A stretch of 13,426 nucleotides of DNA. Source: an uncultured Pseudomonadota bacterium. Its GTDB lineage: Bacteria > Myxococcota > UBA796. Of this stretch, positions 1-7,136 are shown piece after piece. The stretch's first letter is position 1. Each line of letters opens with the position of its first letter. Below the pieces are notes generated by a model. That model searched no databases. It had not been told where the DNA came from and worked only from the letters and a program-made list of their open reading frames with translations. Location of the stretch: assembly GCA_913040875.1 (NCBI GenBank), contig CAJWHX010000046.1, positions 1 through 13,426 on the forward strand. The letters are read 5' to 3'. A program made the position numbers and the translations under genes.

Positions 1-2140
1 AATAAATATTCCAAAGAGACATAGATCCTTCTTTCGTTACACCGCCTTTCTTGGTTGGATCAAAGGTGAGCTTATCTACAATGATACTGTTTTTGTTTTT
101 AAAGAACTCTTTAGCCCCGCCCTCATGCCCGAGGATCGGGGTCATTTTTCTTTTGTATCCTGTTTCACTTAAGAAGTATTTATGCTCTACATGCATAAAC
201 CTTTCCATTGTGTTTATATAAATAAACTCAGCTGGTTCTTCTTCTGGTACTCCAAATAGTTTTGCATTATCAAGTTTCTCCATCCATACAGCAACTTCAT
301 TTGTGTTTGTTATATTCGAATCTTCATCATTACAGTCTATGATAGAGGATATTCCATCACAATCTGCATCATATGGTTGATAACCCAAGGTAAGATCAGT
401 ATCATCACAATCACTCGCTGTGATGACACCATCACAATCTGCATCCGTTGCAACCGTTGTCGAGTTTGGATCGGTATCATCACAATCATCAGCTTCCAAC
501 ACACCATCACAGTCTTGATCATCGTCAATAGAGAGTAGCAACGGGTCTGTATCATCACAATCAGAGTCATCTAATAGATAGCCTTGGGGTTGTGCACACG
601 CACCAATCGTATCTACCGAAGATCCATACCCGTCGTCGTCCCCATCATAGAACCACACCTGTTCTTGTTGCAGTGCAGAATCAGAGTCATCACAATCCTC
701 ACCACCAGAGATCGATGCGCCCTGCCACTGAGAAGGATCCACTACACATTCAACGTATCCATCTCCATCATTATCAATTTCGTCAGTAGGAACGAGTCCA
801 TCACAGTCATTGTCCAATCCGTCACAGGATTCAGAAGAGTTTGGTGCCATCAATGCGTTGCTGTTGTCACAATCCTCACCACCGGAAATTAAGCCCGTAC
901 CATCCCAACCACCGGAATCCAGTACACATTCAATGTACCCATCCGCATCACCATCTTGTTCTGCAGCGGACAAACCCCCTCCACAGCTATTCACCTGTCC
1001 ATCACAAAGTTCTGGCGCGTTTGGGAATACCGTATCATCAGAATCAACACAGTCTGTATTGTCTGCAATGTAATTTAGAGGGGCACCACAAGCATCGATT
1101 GGAAAGGCTGCATTCCCAAAACCATCCCCGTCAAAATCCAAATACCACTCTTGCAGTTCATAATGATTTGGATCGGTATCATCGCAATCGTCACCATCTA
1201 TGATGACCGCTCCTTGCCATCCAGGTCCTTCACTCGGTGAACACTCCACGTATCCATCTGCATCATCGTCTACTTCATTCGATGGAAGACTACCATCGCA
1301 ATCATTGTCCAATCCATCGCAGACTTCTTGAGCATTGGGATTGACGTGAGATACCGTGTCATCACAGTCACTCGAATCAGACACATATCCTGTTGGAGCA
1401 AAACACTCTATCCAAGTTGCTGTCGCATCCCCAAAACCATCGTTGTCATTATCGGCATACCAAGTTTGTACATTGTCTGCTGTGTCCTCATCCACAGTTC
1501 CATCACAGTTATTGTCGATATAATCACACGTTTCAAGAGCATTGGGATTGACGGAAGAATCCCTGTCATCACAATCTTCGGCGTTGGAAACATAGTTTTC
1601 TTCCGGCAGACAGGTCTCCACTGAAACTTCTGAATCCCCAAAATTATCGTTGTCGAAATCCAAGTACCAAATCTCCGTCAAATCCTCGTCAATCACCTCG
1701 TCGCAATCGTTGTCCAACGCATCACACTGCTCTGGGGCATCAGGATATACAGCATCATTTTGATCATCGCAGTCCAAGTCATTGTCGGCATATCCTTCAG
1801 GTACCTCACACGCCTCAACTGAATAGGATGTCTCGCCAAACCCATCACCATCACCATCGGCGAAGAACACCTGCAGTACACCCTCATCGATGTCACCGTT
1901 GCAATTGTTGTCAACACCATCACAATATTCCTCTACATTCGGATTGATATCTGCATTCGTATCGTCGCAATCCATGTCACTGGTAAACCCATCGCCATCA
2001 CCATCGGTCTCCACTATCAGACCATCATTGGTTTCAGGATCTTTCGATTCCGTATTGCGGCATCCAAGCAACGATACCAACAATCCTAAATATAAAAAAT
2101 GCGACACGATCCCCCCTGTAAGTAAGCATACACACATCAT
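1..2140 (-). CDS. MopE/thrombospondin-3-like Asp/Cys-rich repeat lipoprotein (3' end beyond window)
   Basis: The frame is open from ATG at 2140 to the left edge (713 codons, no stop), so the C-terminus is missing. The start is set by AAGGGGA (2148-2154) 7 nt upstream; a GTG at 2107 would give a shorter signal peptide. Residues 13-27 are hydrophobic and end in a lipobox, L-L-G-C27, so an outer-envelope lipoprotein is likely. Residues 46-608 are tandem acidic repeats of the Cu-binding_MopE / putative metal-binding type (PF11617-like): DGDGDGFG, a central Cys, DCDD, PNA.E.CDG.DNDCDG, often VDE. The final units (about 538-608) shrink to thrombospondin-3-like DxDCDG...DCDD units. The DxDxDG loops suggest calcium binding, inferred from family knowledge. 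Residues 609-713 are a non-repetitive, Lys-rich domain I do not recognise. The exact role is unknown; surface adhesion or structure is a guess. Confidence 0.9.
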   Translation of the reverse strand, partial: MMCVCLLTGGIVSHFLYLGLLVSLLGCRNTESKDPETNDGLIVETDGDGDGFTSDMDCDDTNADINPNVEEYCDGVDNNCNGDIDEGVLQVFFADGDGDGFGETSYSVEACEVPEGYADNDLDCDDQNDAVYPDAPEQCDALDNDCDEVIDEDLTEIWYLDFDNDNFGDSEVSVETCLPEENYVSNAEDCDDRDSSVNPNALETCDYIDNNCDGTVDEDTADNVQTWYADNDNDGFGDATATWIECFAPTGYVSDSSDCDDTVSHVNPNAQEVCDGLDNDCDGSLPSNEVDDDADGYVECSPSEGPGWQGAVIIDGDDCDDTDPNHYELQEWYLDFDGDGFGNAAFPIDACGAPLNYIADNTDCVDSDDTVFPNAPELCDGQVNSCGGGLSAAEQDGDADGYIECVLDSGGWDGTGLISGGEDCDNSNALMAPNSSESCDGLDNDCDGLVPTDEIDNDGDGYVECVVDPSQWQGASISGGEDCDDSDSALQQEQVWFYDGDDDGYGSSVDTIGACAQPQGYLLDDSDCDDTDPLLLSIDDDQDCDGVLEADDCDDTDPNSTTVATDADCDGVITASDCDDTDLTLGYQPYDADCDGISSIIDCNDEDSNITNTNEVAVWMEKLDNAKLFGVPEEEPAEFIYINTMERFMHVEHKYFLSETGYKRKMTPILGHEGGAKEFFKNKNSIIVDKLTFDPTKKGGVTKEGSMSLWNIY
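317..2005 (-). repeat. Tandem Asp/Cys-rich protein repeats (MopE / TSP3-like)
   Basis: About seven long modules and three short ones, residues 46-608 of the lipoprotein. Long modules begin with DxDxDGFG or DGYG, carry a Cys about 10-15 residues later, then DCDD, PNA or PDA, and CDGxDNDCDG. Three modules have an extra insert with E-C, a Trp and a Gly-rich turn before the next DCDD (residues 299-320, 404-425, 464-484). The DNA is repetitive too: variants of GATTGTGATGATAC recur many times, giving many spurious antisense and shifted reading frames. Confidence 0.88.
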
Positions 2141-2147
2141 AACAAAA

Positions 2148-2154
2148 TCCCCTT
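2148..2154 (-). promoter_or_regulatory. Ribosome binding site of the repeat lipoprotein
   Basis: On the minus strand AAGGGGA lies 7 nt before ATG 2140 and 10 nt before the adjacent ATG 2137. This favours 2140 over the internal GTG at 2107, which sits only about 3 nt after a G run. Confidence 0.55.
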
Positions 2155-2184
2155 AAACCACACTTGAGATTGTTGAGTAGATTG

Positions 2185-2213
2185 TTGCGAATACGCGGTG
2201 CTTGAATTAAACT
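2185..2213 (+). promoter_or_regulatory. Possible promoter of the ZIP transporter gene, leaderless start
   Basis: TTGCGA (2185-2190) and TAAACT (2208-2213) are spaced 17 bp, each about four of six matches to the sigma-70 consensus. A start point about 7 nt after the -10 box would fall on the A of ATG 2220, which has no Shine-Dalgarno sequence before it. This is inference from weak boxes. Confidence 0.25.
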
Positions 2214-2219
2214 CCACAC

Positions 2220-3014
2220 ATGATTTGGTTGACAATATCGATTGTTGCACTGGGTTTGGGTATTCTAAGTAGCACTTTTTTAGAGAGATACGATTCATGG
2301 AAATCCAGACTGCATGGATTTGTAATCGGATTCATTGGTTTGCTGCTATTTGCAGAAATCCTACCCCACTCCTATACCCATATCGCTTGGATGTGCGGCG
2401 TATGGTTCGGCATCGGATTTTTACTGATAGCCGGAATTGACTATATGTCCAACCATCACAGTTCATGGATATCCATTGGACTACTTTCCTTGGTATTTGG
2501 ACTGCACGCTTTGGTAGATGGTGTAGCTATTGGCACTCAAGCGGATGGTACACTTTTGGCAATCGCCATCGTAGCACATCGTTTACCAGAAGGACTGGCT
2601 CTCGCAGGTAAGGCAACTACCAATGTCAGCAAATGGATCCTTTTTATCGTCATGGCATTGGCTTCTATCGCTGGTTATTTCTCTGTCCATGAACTCCCTC
2701 TCATATCTCTTTCTACCTTGCAAGCTTTGGCAGGTGGTGGATTGGCGCACGTTTTATTGCATGCTCATGTAGAACAGAGGGCACACACAGCCGAAGAATG
2801 CTTGTCCGAGGTCTTAAAAACTTGGAGGGTTAGTGGTTTTTTTATAGCCATTCTGTGCTATCTTCTGATTTATTTCATCCATTCAAATACAGTGCTTTCG
2901 TCTCATGAACATCACCATGATCATGGTTTAGATACCAACATCTATCTGGTGATATCGGTTGGGATTGCCCTCTTTGGATTGATTTGGTGGGAAAGAGAAC
3001 ATTCCCACATTTGA
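2220..3014 (+). CDS. ZIP-family divalent metal transporter
   Basis: 264 residues, integral membrane protein with roughly eight hydrophobic segments. ZIP signatures (PF02535-type) are in the expected helices: H96-A-L-V-D100-G-V-A-I-G, matching the HN..DG/EG helix, and H120-R-L-P-E124-G-L-A-L, matching the HN.PEG helix. These His and acidic residues would line the metal path, moving Zn, Fe or Mn across the inner membrane; the substrate cannot be read from sequence. The Asn usual after each His is Ala or Arg here. A His-rich loop (HEHHHDH, 229-235) near the C-terminus and HSH at the end are typical of metal handling. The ATG at 2220 has no clear ribosome site and may be leaderless. The gene is divergent from the repeat lipoprotein, and a DUF445 gene follows 43 bp downstream. 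Confidence 0.8.
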   Translation: MIWLTISIVALGLGILSSTFLERYDSWKSRLHGFVIGFIGLLLFAEILPHSYTHIAWMCGVWFGIGFLLIAGIDYMSNHHSSWISIGLLSLVFGLHALVDGVAIGTQADGTLLAIAIVAHRLPEGLALAGKATTNVSKWILFIVMALASIAGYFSVHELPLISLSTLQALAGGGLAHVLLHAHVEQRAHTAEECLSEVLKTWRVSGFFIAILCYLLIYFIHSNTVLSSHEHHHDHGLDTNIYLVISVGIALFGLIWWEREHSHI

Positions 3015-3047
3015 TGCGTCCATGGTATACAAACATGGAATACAATT

Positions 3048-3052
3048 AGGAG
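3048..3052 (+). promoter_or_regulatory. Ribosome binding site deciding the DUF445 start
   Basis: AGGAG with a 5-nt spacer before ATG 3058. The earlier in-frame ATG at 3022 has no such site and would add 12 residues before the membrane helix, so 3058 is preferred. Confidence 0.7.
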
Positions 3053-3057
3053 TCTAC

Positions 3058-4413
3058 ATGAAATGGAAACCAGAACTGATCGCAGGATGCATTATTGGCA
3101 TAAGCATTGCCGGTTTTTTGGTCATCAGTTGGTTCCTCGGCCATCGAACCTTCGATCCTACATTCGAGCAATTTCTGGTCATTATCAGACATGGTTTTGA
3201 AGGGGCTTTGGTTGGAGGGATCTGTGACTTCATTGCGGTCAAAAGCGTCTACACAGCTGCACGAGACCATTTCCCTTCCTTGAGAGACAACACCACTCGC
3301 ATTGTGATTCAAGACATGGTGCAAGTCAAAGAGCAAATAGAACAGCGTTCAGATTTGCGAGAGTTACTAACCAAACCTGAATACCAAGAGCAATTTGTAG
3401 CAGCCGTACAACAATTTGCCCCTTCAAAAGAAGGGATTGAAACCGTTGTACACAACATTTGGAATACACAAATACGCCCACATCTCTCACAATGGATGAT
3501 CGATTACAAATTTGAAGGAACCGCCAAACAATTCACCACCAGACATGAAATTAATACGGAGTTGTTACGACGGGGCGCTGTTGAACTGTTGAAAGATGTC
3601 GCCAATCAAGAAGAGGACAACGTACAGCTTGTACTGAGGGTTCGAAAACTGGCTTCCGACATCACTCTGCACGACATTGGTGTACCGTCGGAACCGACTG
3701 CTGTACGGCACTTGTTGGAAAAACTCTATCAGCAGTGGAGTTCATTGGATCCAGATGCCAACTTGGAAGACAAGCCCTTCTGGGCAAAAGCCGGGCACAC
3801 TCTTCTCACACAAAGTATTGTAGCATTCTCCCCTGCGATCGCTCAAAAGGTGCAAACAACAACCTTGGACGATGCCTTTAAACCTCTTCTTACGGAAGAA
3901 ACCTTGAAAGACACGCTACTTTCACTGGCTGAGAAAATTGAGAACCCCAGTCAGCTTGAAGCCTTAGACAGGAAAGATGACCTTCTCGCAGATATCGTGT
4001 CTTATTGGCTTGTATTTGTTCGCTCTTGGGAAGATTTAGACACCACGCTCAGAACAGATATCGTCGATGAACTGATTCGCATTGTAGAGACTCCAGCGCT
4101 TGCAATGGTTGTCAATCAAGTCTGGACACTTCGAATGCAGCTACTAGAACCCACACAGATCTTAGAACAAGATGGTACCAAAGCAGTACTCACAACGCTG
4201 AGTGAGACATTGAAATCTCAAGCCAGCAACATCGAGCAACAATCGATCAAAGCGCTTCAAGAACAATTTGATGAAATGGGGCAAGACAATTTTGTCGAGA
4301 TGATCCGTCGAAACACCCAGACTCGACTCGACTGGATCAAAGTGAATGGATCTGGATGGGGGTTTGTACTGGGGGCTGTTGTGGGCAGTGTGGGATTGCT
4401 GTTGGGGCACTAA
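3058..4413 (+). CDS. DUF445-family membrane protein (YheB/YjiN-like)
   Basis: 451 residues from the ATG at 3058. Family evidence is the pattern GALVGGICDFIAVKSVY (49-65), which matches the conserved GG.(A)D..AV segment of DUF445 (PF04286), and the C-terminal RLDWIKVNGSGWGFVLG (423-439), matching the family's 'I(R/K)(I/V)NG..(V)G' membrane end. An N-terminal helix (about 7-27) and a C-terminal hydrophobic segment (about 434-449) flank a long, mostly helical soluble region, so it should be membrane-anchored at both ends. The biochemical function of DUF445 is not established. It probably shares a transcript with the upstream ZIP gene (43 bp gap). The stop at 4411-4413 is followed by 82 bp before the next gene, with no obvious intrinsic terminator. 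Confidence 0.82.
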   Translation: MKWKPELIAGCIIGISIAGFLVISWFLGHRTFDPTFEQFLVIIRHGFEGALVGGICDFIAVKSVYTAARDHFPSLRDNTTRIVIQDMVQVKEQIEQRSDLRELLTKPEYQEQFVAAVQQFAPSKEGIETVVHNIWNTQIRPHLSQWMIDYKFEGTAKQFTTRHEINTELLRRGAVELLKDVANQEEDNVQLVLRVRKLASDITLHDIGVPSEPTAVRHLLEKLYQQWSSLDPDANLEDKPFWAKAGHTLLTQSIVAFSPAIAQKVQTTTLDDAFKPLLTEETLKDTLLSLAEKIENPSQLEALDRKDDLLADIVSYWLVFVRSWEDLDTTLRTDIVDELIRIVETPALAMVVNQVWTLRMQLLEPTQILEQDGTKAVLTTLSETLKSQASNIEQQSIKALQEQFDEMGQDNFVEMIRRNTQTRLDWIKVNGSGWGFVLGAVVGSVGLLLGH

Positions 4414-4495
4414 ATTTGGCAGACATTTTGGGGACTATTCAATAATCATACGTCCACATGTTACACTGTAGAGTATACACAACACGGAGACCAAC

Positions 4496-6016
4496 ATGTT
4501 TTCACTGATTACCCTAATCACGATTGCATCCGCTGCGCCTGACATTACCCACAAATGTGCAACTTTGGATCAATTGCGATTGTCTCCCGTGACTGTGACC
4601 GATGCAGATATCCCTGTTCGTCCACCCAATTCCAATAAAGGACAGCGAGACAGCGTTTGTGGGAACTGCAATACATTGTCCAGCGACAATTTCATCGTTC
4701 GCTGGGGCAATGGGATCTCTCAATCTCAAGCACAAAACATCCTAGATTCTTTTGAATACGCATGGGATATTGAAATTGATCAATTGGGCTATGAAATGCC
4801 CTCCTCTGCAGATACGTACCTATTTAATGTATACGTTGGAGATAGCGGTGGTGGAGCGCCTCAAGGGTATGGAGCCGCAGGATACTTCACAGGAGACAAT
4901 CAAGGCTATCCGATGATCGTGATCGCCAAACAAACCGTAATGGATGAAGGGTATTTGGATTTCACCGTCGCCCACGAGTTTTTTCATGCCTTACAGGGTC
5001 GAACCAACCGATACGACTATGATGAATACGGCCCCGGAGCATGGTACTGGGAAGCCACAGCGAACTGGGTAGAGTCAGAGGTGTACCCTGGTCAATCTGG
5101 AAACGCTGGATTTCTGATTGGATACACATTCTTTCCACACTATCCAGTAAACTTCTTCGACTATCCAGATCAAGGTACCTTGCAAGAGTACCATCAATAC
5201 GGCGCTTTTATCTTCCCGCAGCACCTGACAGAAATTGAAGCCGATGCTGAACTAATTCGATCCTCTTGGCAAGATACATCCTCTGAAAATGACCCGATGA
5301 ACGTATTGAGTTCCTATTTGGAGCCTTGGGGTACGACAATCGAAGAAGCATGGCTTCATCACATCGCTAGAATGACCGTAATGGACTACAGCATGGGCGA
5401 ACTGTACGAAGAGTACCTGGGCTACTATTCAGGATACCCCGAAAGTGAAGACCGATATGCAGAAACCGTGATGCAAGAAGGCAGCGTGGGCTGGAGAAGT
5501 GCACCCGCAGGAACAACACCTCAACGGTTTGGGCACAACACCATCATCGCTCGAGGTTTGACAGAAAATGCGATGACCTTCGCTGTTCGAGGAGAAGACA
5601 CCGGTTCTCAAGGAAGCACGGCAATCTTTGGAGCGACAGTGACCAAGGTGCGCAATGGCAATGTCACGTATCACCCTCTTGAATTTGATGGAAATGACGG
5701 TGAGGTAACACTCACAGGGATTCAAACCAGCGACATGTACTACCTCAGTATTGGAGTTTGGAGCTACTTTTGGGATCCCGGACGGATCTATTCGGAAACC
5801 TACGATTATGAATACAACATCGGTCCTGCAGACGGCATCGTATCTGAGCCTTCAAACGAACCAGACTCGCCAGGTGCGGGCGAACCGAGCAATGAACTGG
5901 TACCAGGCTTCAACGAAGACGATGAATTAAAAGCCGGTTGCGCTACTGTTTCGTCAAGCGATACTCTATGGATTGCTCTCCTTGCCCTCGTTGGATTGGC
6001 TAGACGGAGAGATTAA
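4496..6016 (+). CDS. Secreted zinc metallopeptidase with MYXO-CTERM-like tail
   Basis: 506 residues; a ribosome site, GGAG, lies about 8 nt before ATG 4496. Residues 1-14 form a short signal peptide ending ASA-A. The zincin motif is H160-E-F-F-H164 in TVAHEFFHALQ. A downstream W-Y-W-E186-A-T-A-N-W-V-E is the likely third zinc ligand, as in gluzincin-type secreted peptidases, with E161 the catalytic base. A Cys pair (C55, C58) lies in the N-terminal region and a beta-rich C-terminal region spans about 340-445. A Pro/Ser/Glu linker (450-478) leads to G481-C482, a hydrophobic helix and L-A-R-R-R-D, resembling the MYXO-CTERM surface-sorting signal. Export followed by anchoring or release at the cell surface is inferred. 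The exact peptidase family and substrate are not recognised. Its stop codon directly abuts rlmN. Confidence 0.8.
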   Translation: MFSLITLITIASAAPDITHKCATLDQLRLSPVTVTDADIPVRPPNSNKGQRDSVCGNCNTLSSDNFIVRWGNGISQSQAQNILDSFEYAWDIEIDQLGYEMPSSADTYLFNVYVGDSGGGAPQGYGAAGYFTGDNQGYPMIVIAKQTVMDEGYLDFTVAHEFFHALQGRTNRYDYDEYGPGAWYWEATANWVESEVYPGQSGNAGFLIGYTFFPHYPVNFFDYPDQGTLQEYHQYGAFIFPQHLTEIEADAELIRSSWQDTSSENDPMNVLSSYLEPWGTTIEEAWLHHIARMTVMDYSMGELYEEYLGYYSGYPESEDRYAETVMQEGSVGWRSAPAGTTPQRFGHNTIIARGLTENAMTFAVRGEDTGSQGSTAIFGATVTKVRNGNVTYHPLEFDGNDGEVTLTGIQTSDMYYLSIGVWSYFWDPGRIYSETYDYEYNIGPADGIVSEPSNEPDSPGAGEPSNELVPGFNEDDELKAGCATVSSSDTLWIALLALVGLARRRD

Positions 6017-7051
6017 ATGGTCAACATCTATGAACTATCCGATGTCGAACTCGAACAGAGTCTGATTGCGCTCGGACAACCAAAATTTCGCGCGAAGCAG
6101 GTTGTGCAATGGGTTTATACAAAGGGTATTCACGACTTTGATCATATGACGAATCTACCAAAGAATCTACGCGAAACATTGTCGCAACAGTTTTGTTTTG
6201 GTACTCTTCGTATCGATATGGAACAGGTTTCCAAAGACGGTACCTGCAAACGACTCTACAGGCTTCACGACAACAAACTGATCGAATCTGTTCTGATGCC
6301 CTACCGCGATGGTAGACGTACAGCGTGCATTTCTTCGCAAGCCGGTTGTGCGATGGGATGCAAGTTTTGTGCAACGGGACAAATGGGATTTGCCAGACAC
6401 CTCAGTGCAGAAGAAATATTTGAGCAGGCACAGCGATTTTCGCAAGAACTCCAGCAAAAGGGACAGCGGCTCAGCAATATCGTTCTCATGGGAATGGGAG
6501 AGCCGTTTCACAATTACAAAGCCGTCATTGAAGCGATTCACCTCTTAAAGGATCGACTGGGTATTGGGGCTCGTAAAATCACTGTGTCGACAGTTGGTCT
6601 CGCGCCAAAAATCCGAGCCTTCGCCAAAGAGGGTCTCCAAGTCAAATTGGCCATCAGTCTCCACAGTACACTGGATGCTGAACGCACGGCCATGATGCCG
6701 ATCAACCGAAAATACCCCATCGAAGAATTGATCTCTGCATGTCGTGAGTTCGTCGACGCCACCAATCGCCGGATTACCTTTGAATACGCCTTGATCAACG
6801 GTCAAAATGATACCCCTGAAGAAGCCACACGACTTCGCAACCTATTGCAAGGACTGATGTGCCACGTGAATGTGATCCCTCTGAATCCCACAGCAGGATA
6901 TGAAGGCTCACCATCTGACCCTGTTCGAGTGCAGGCTTTCATTGACATCTTGGAGCGTGGTGGAATCCCGGCAACGATTCGTGTCAGGCGCGGGATTGAC
7001 ATCGACGCCGGATGTGGTCAGCTGAAGTCGAAAAAGATTGCTGACCTTTAA
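6017..7051 (+). CDS. rlmN: 23S rRNA (adenine-2503-C2)/tRNA (adenine-37-C2) methyltransferase RlmN
   Basis: 344 residues, normal for the family. A radical SAM enzyme that methylates C2 of A2503 in 23S rRNA and of A37 in some tRNAs, supporting decoding accuracy; cytoplasmic. The iron-sulfur cluster motif is C111-x3-C115-x2-C118. GMGEP (159-163) is the SAM-binding turn. C104 (in ACISSQAG) and C333 (in DIDAGCGQL) correspond to the resolving and methyl-carrying cysteines known from the E. coli enzyme (C118 and C355). The N-terminal accessory domain (YELSDVELEQ, KFRAKQVVQWVY) is present. DIDAGCGQLKS favours RlmN, but Cfr has a similar core, so this rests on overall length and context. The ATG follows the previous stop with no gap; GGAG lies inside the end of the upstream gene, suggesting translational coupling. 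Confidence 0.95.
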   Translation: MVNIYELSDVELEQSLIALGQPKFRAKQVVQWVYTKGIHDFDHMTNLPKNLRETLSQQFCFGTLRIDMEQVSKDGTCKRLYRLHDNKLIESVLMPYRDGRRTACISSQAGCAMGCKFCATGQMGFARHLSAEEIFEQAQRFSQELQQKGQRLSNIVLMGMGEPFHNYKAVIEAIHLLKDRLGIGARKITVSTVGLAPKIRAFAKEGLQVKLAISLHSTLDAERTAMMPINRKYPIEELISACREFVDATNRRITFEYALINGQNDTPEEATRLRNLLQGLMCHVNVIPLNPTAGYEGSPSDPVRVQAFIDILERGGIPATIRVRRGIDIDAGCGQLKSKKIADL

Positions 7052-7081
7052 TCTTCGACCACTGGTCCACATACTCTTAAA

Positions 7082-7110
7082 CAGACATTCAACAGACATG
7101 TTGATACAAT
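7082..7110 (+). promoter_or_regulatory. Candidate promoter of the three-helix membrane protein gene
   Basis: CAGACA (7082-7087) and TACAAT (7105-7110, five of six to TATAAT) are separated by 17 bp. A start near 7117 would leave a short leader containing GGAG (7125-7128) before ATG 7137. The -35 box lies within one copy of a direct repeat, AACAGACAT at 7080-7088 and 7091-7099, spaced 11 bp, which may bind a regulator. Confidence 0.35.
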
Positions 7111-7136
7111 GACAGCACTACTGTGGAGAGTATCTC

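Noticed and set aside
584..1203. Several plus-strand reading frames over the repeat lipoprotein gene
   Set aside because: They are antisense to a 713-codon minus-strand frame with coherent repeats and a signal peptide; the repetitive GAT-rich DNA keeps other frames open by chance.
2229..2234. Perfect TTGACA -35 box inside the start of the ZIP gene
   Set aside because: No acceptable -10 box at 16-18 bp, and it lies within codons 4-5 of a coding region.
4464..4472. CACTGTAGA shared with 8179-8187 upstream of different genes
   Set aside because: A single 9-mer match with different surroundings and spacing to start codons; likely coincidence.
7057..7067. Palindrome GACCA-C-TGGTC just after rlmN
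   Set aside because: Single 11-nt inverted repeat, expected by chance at this length, and not repeated elsewhere in the window.
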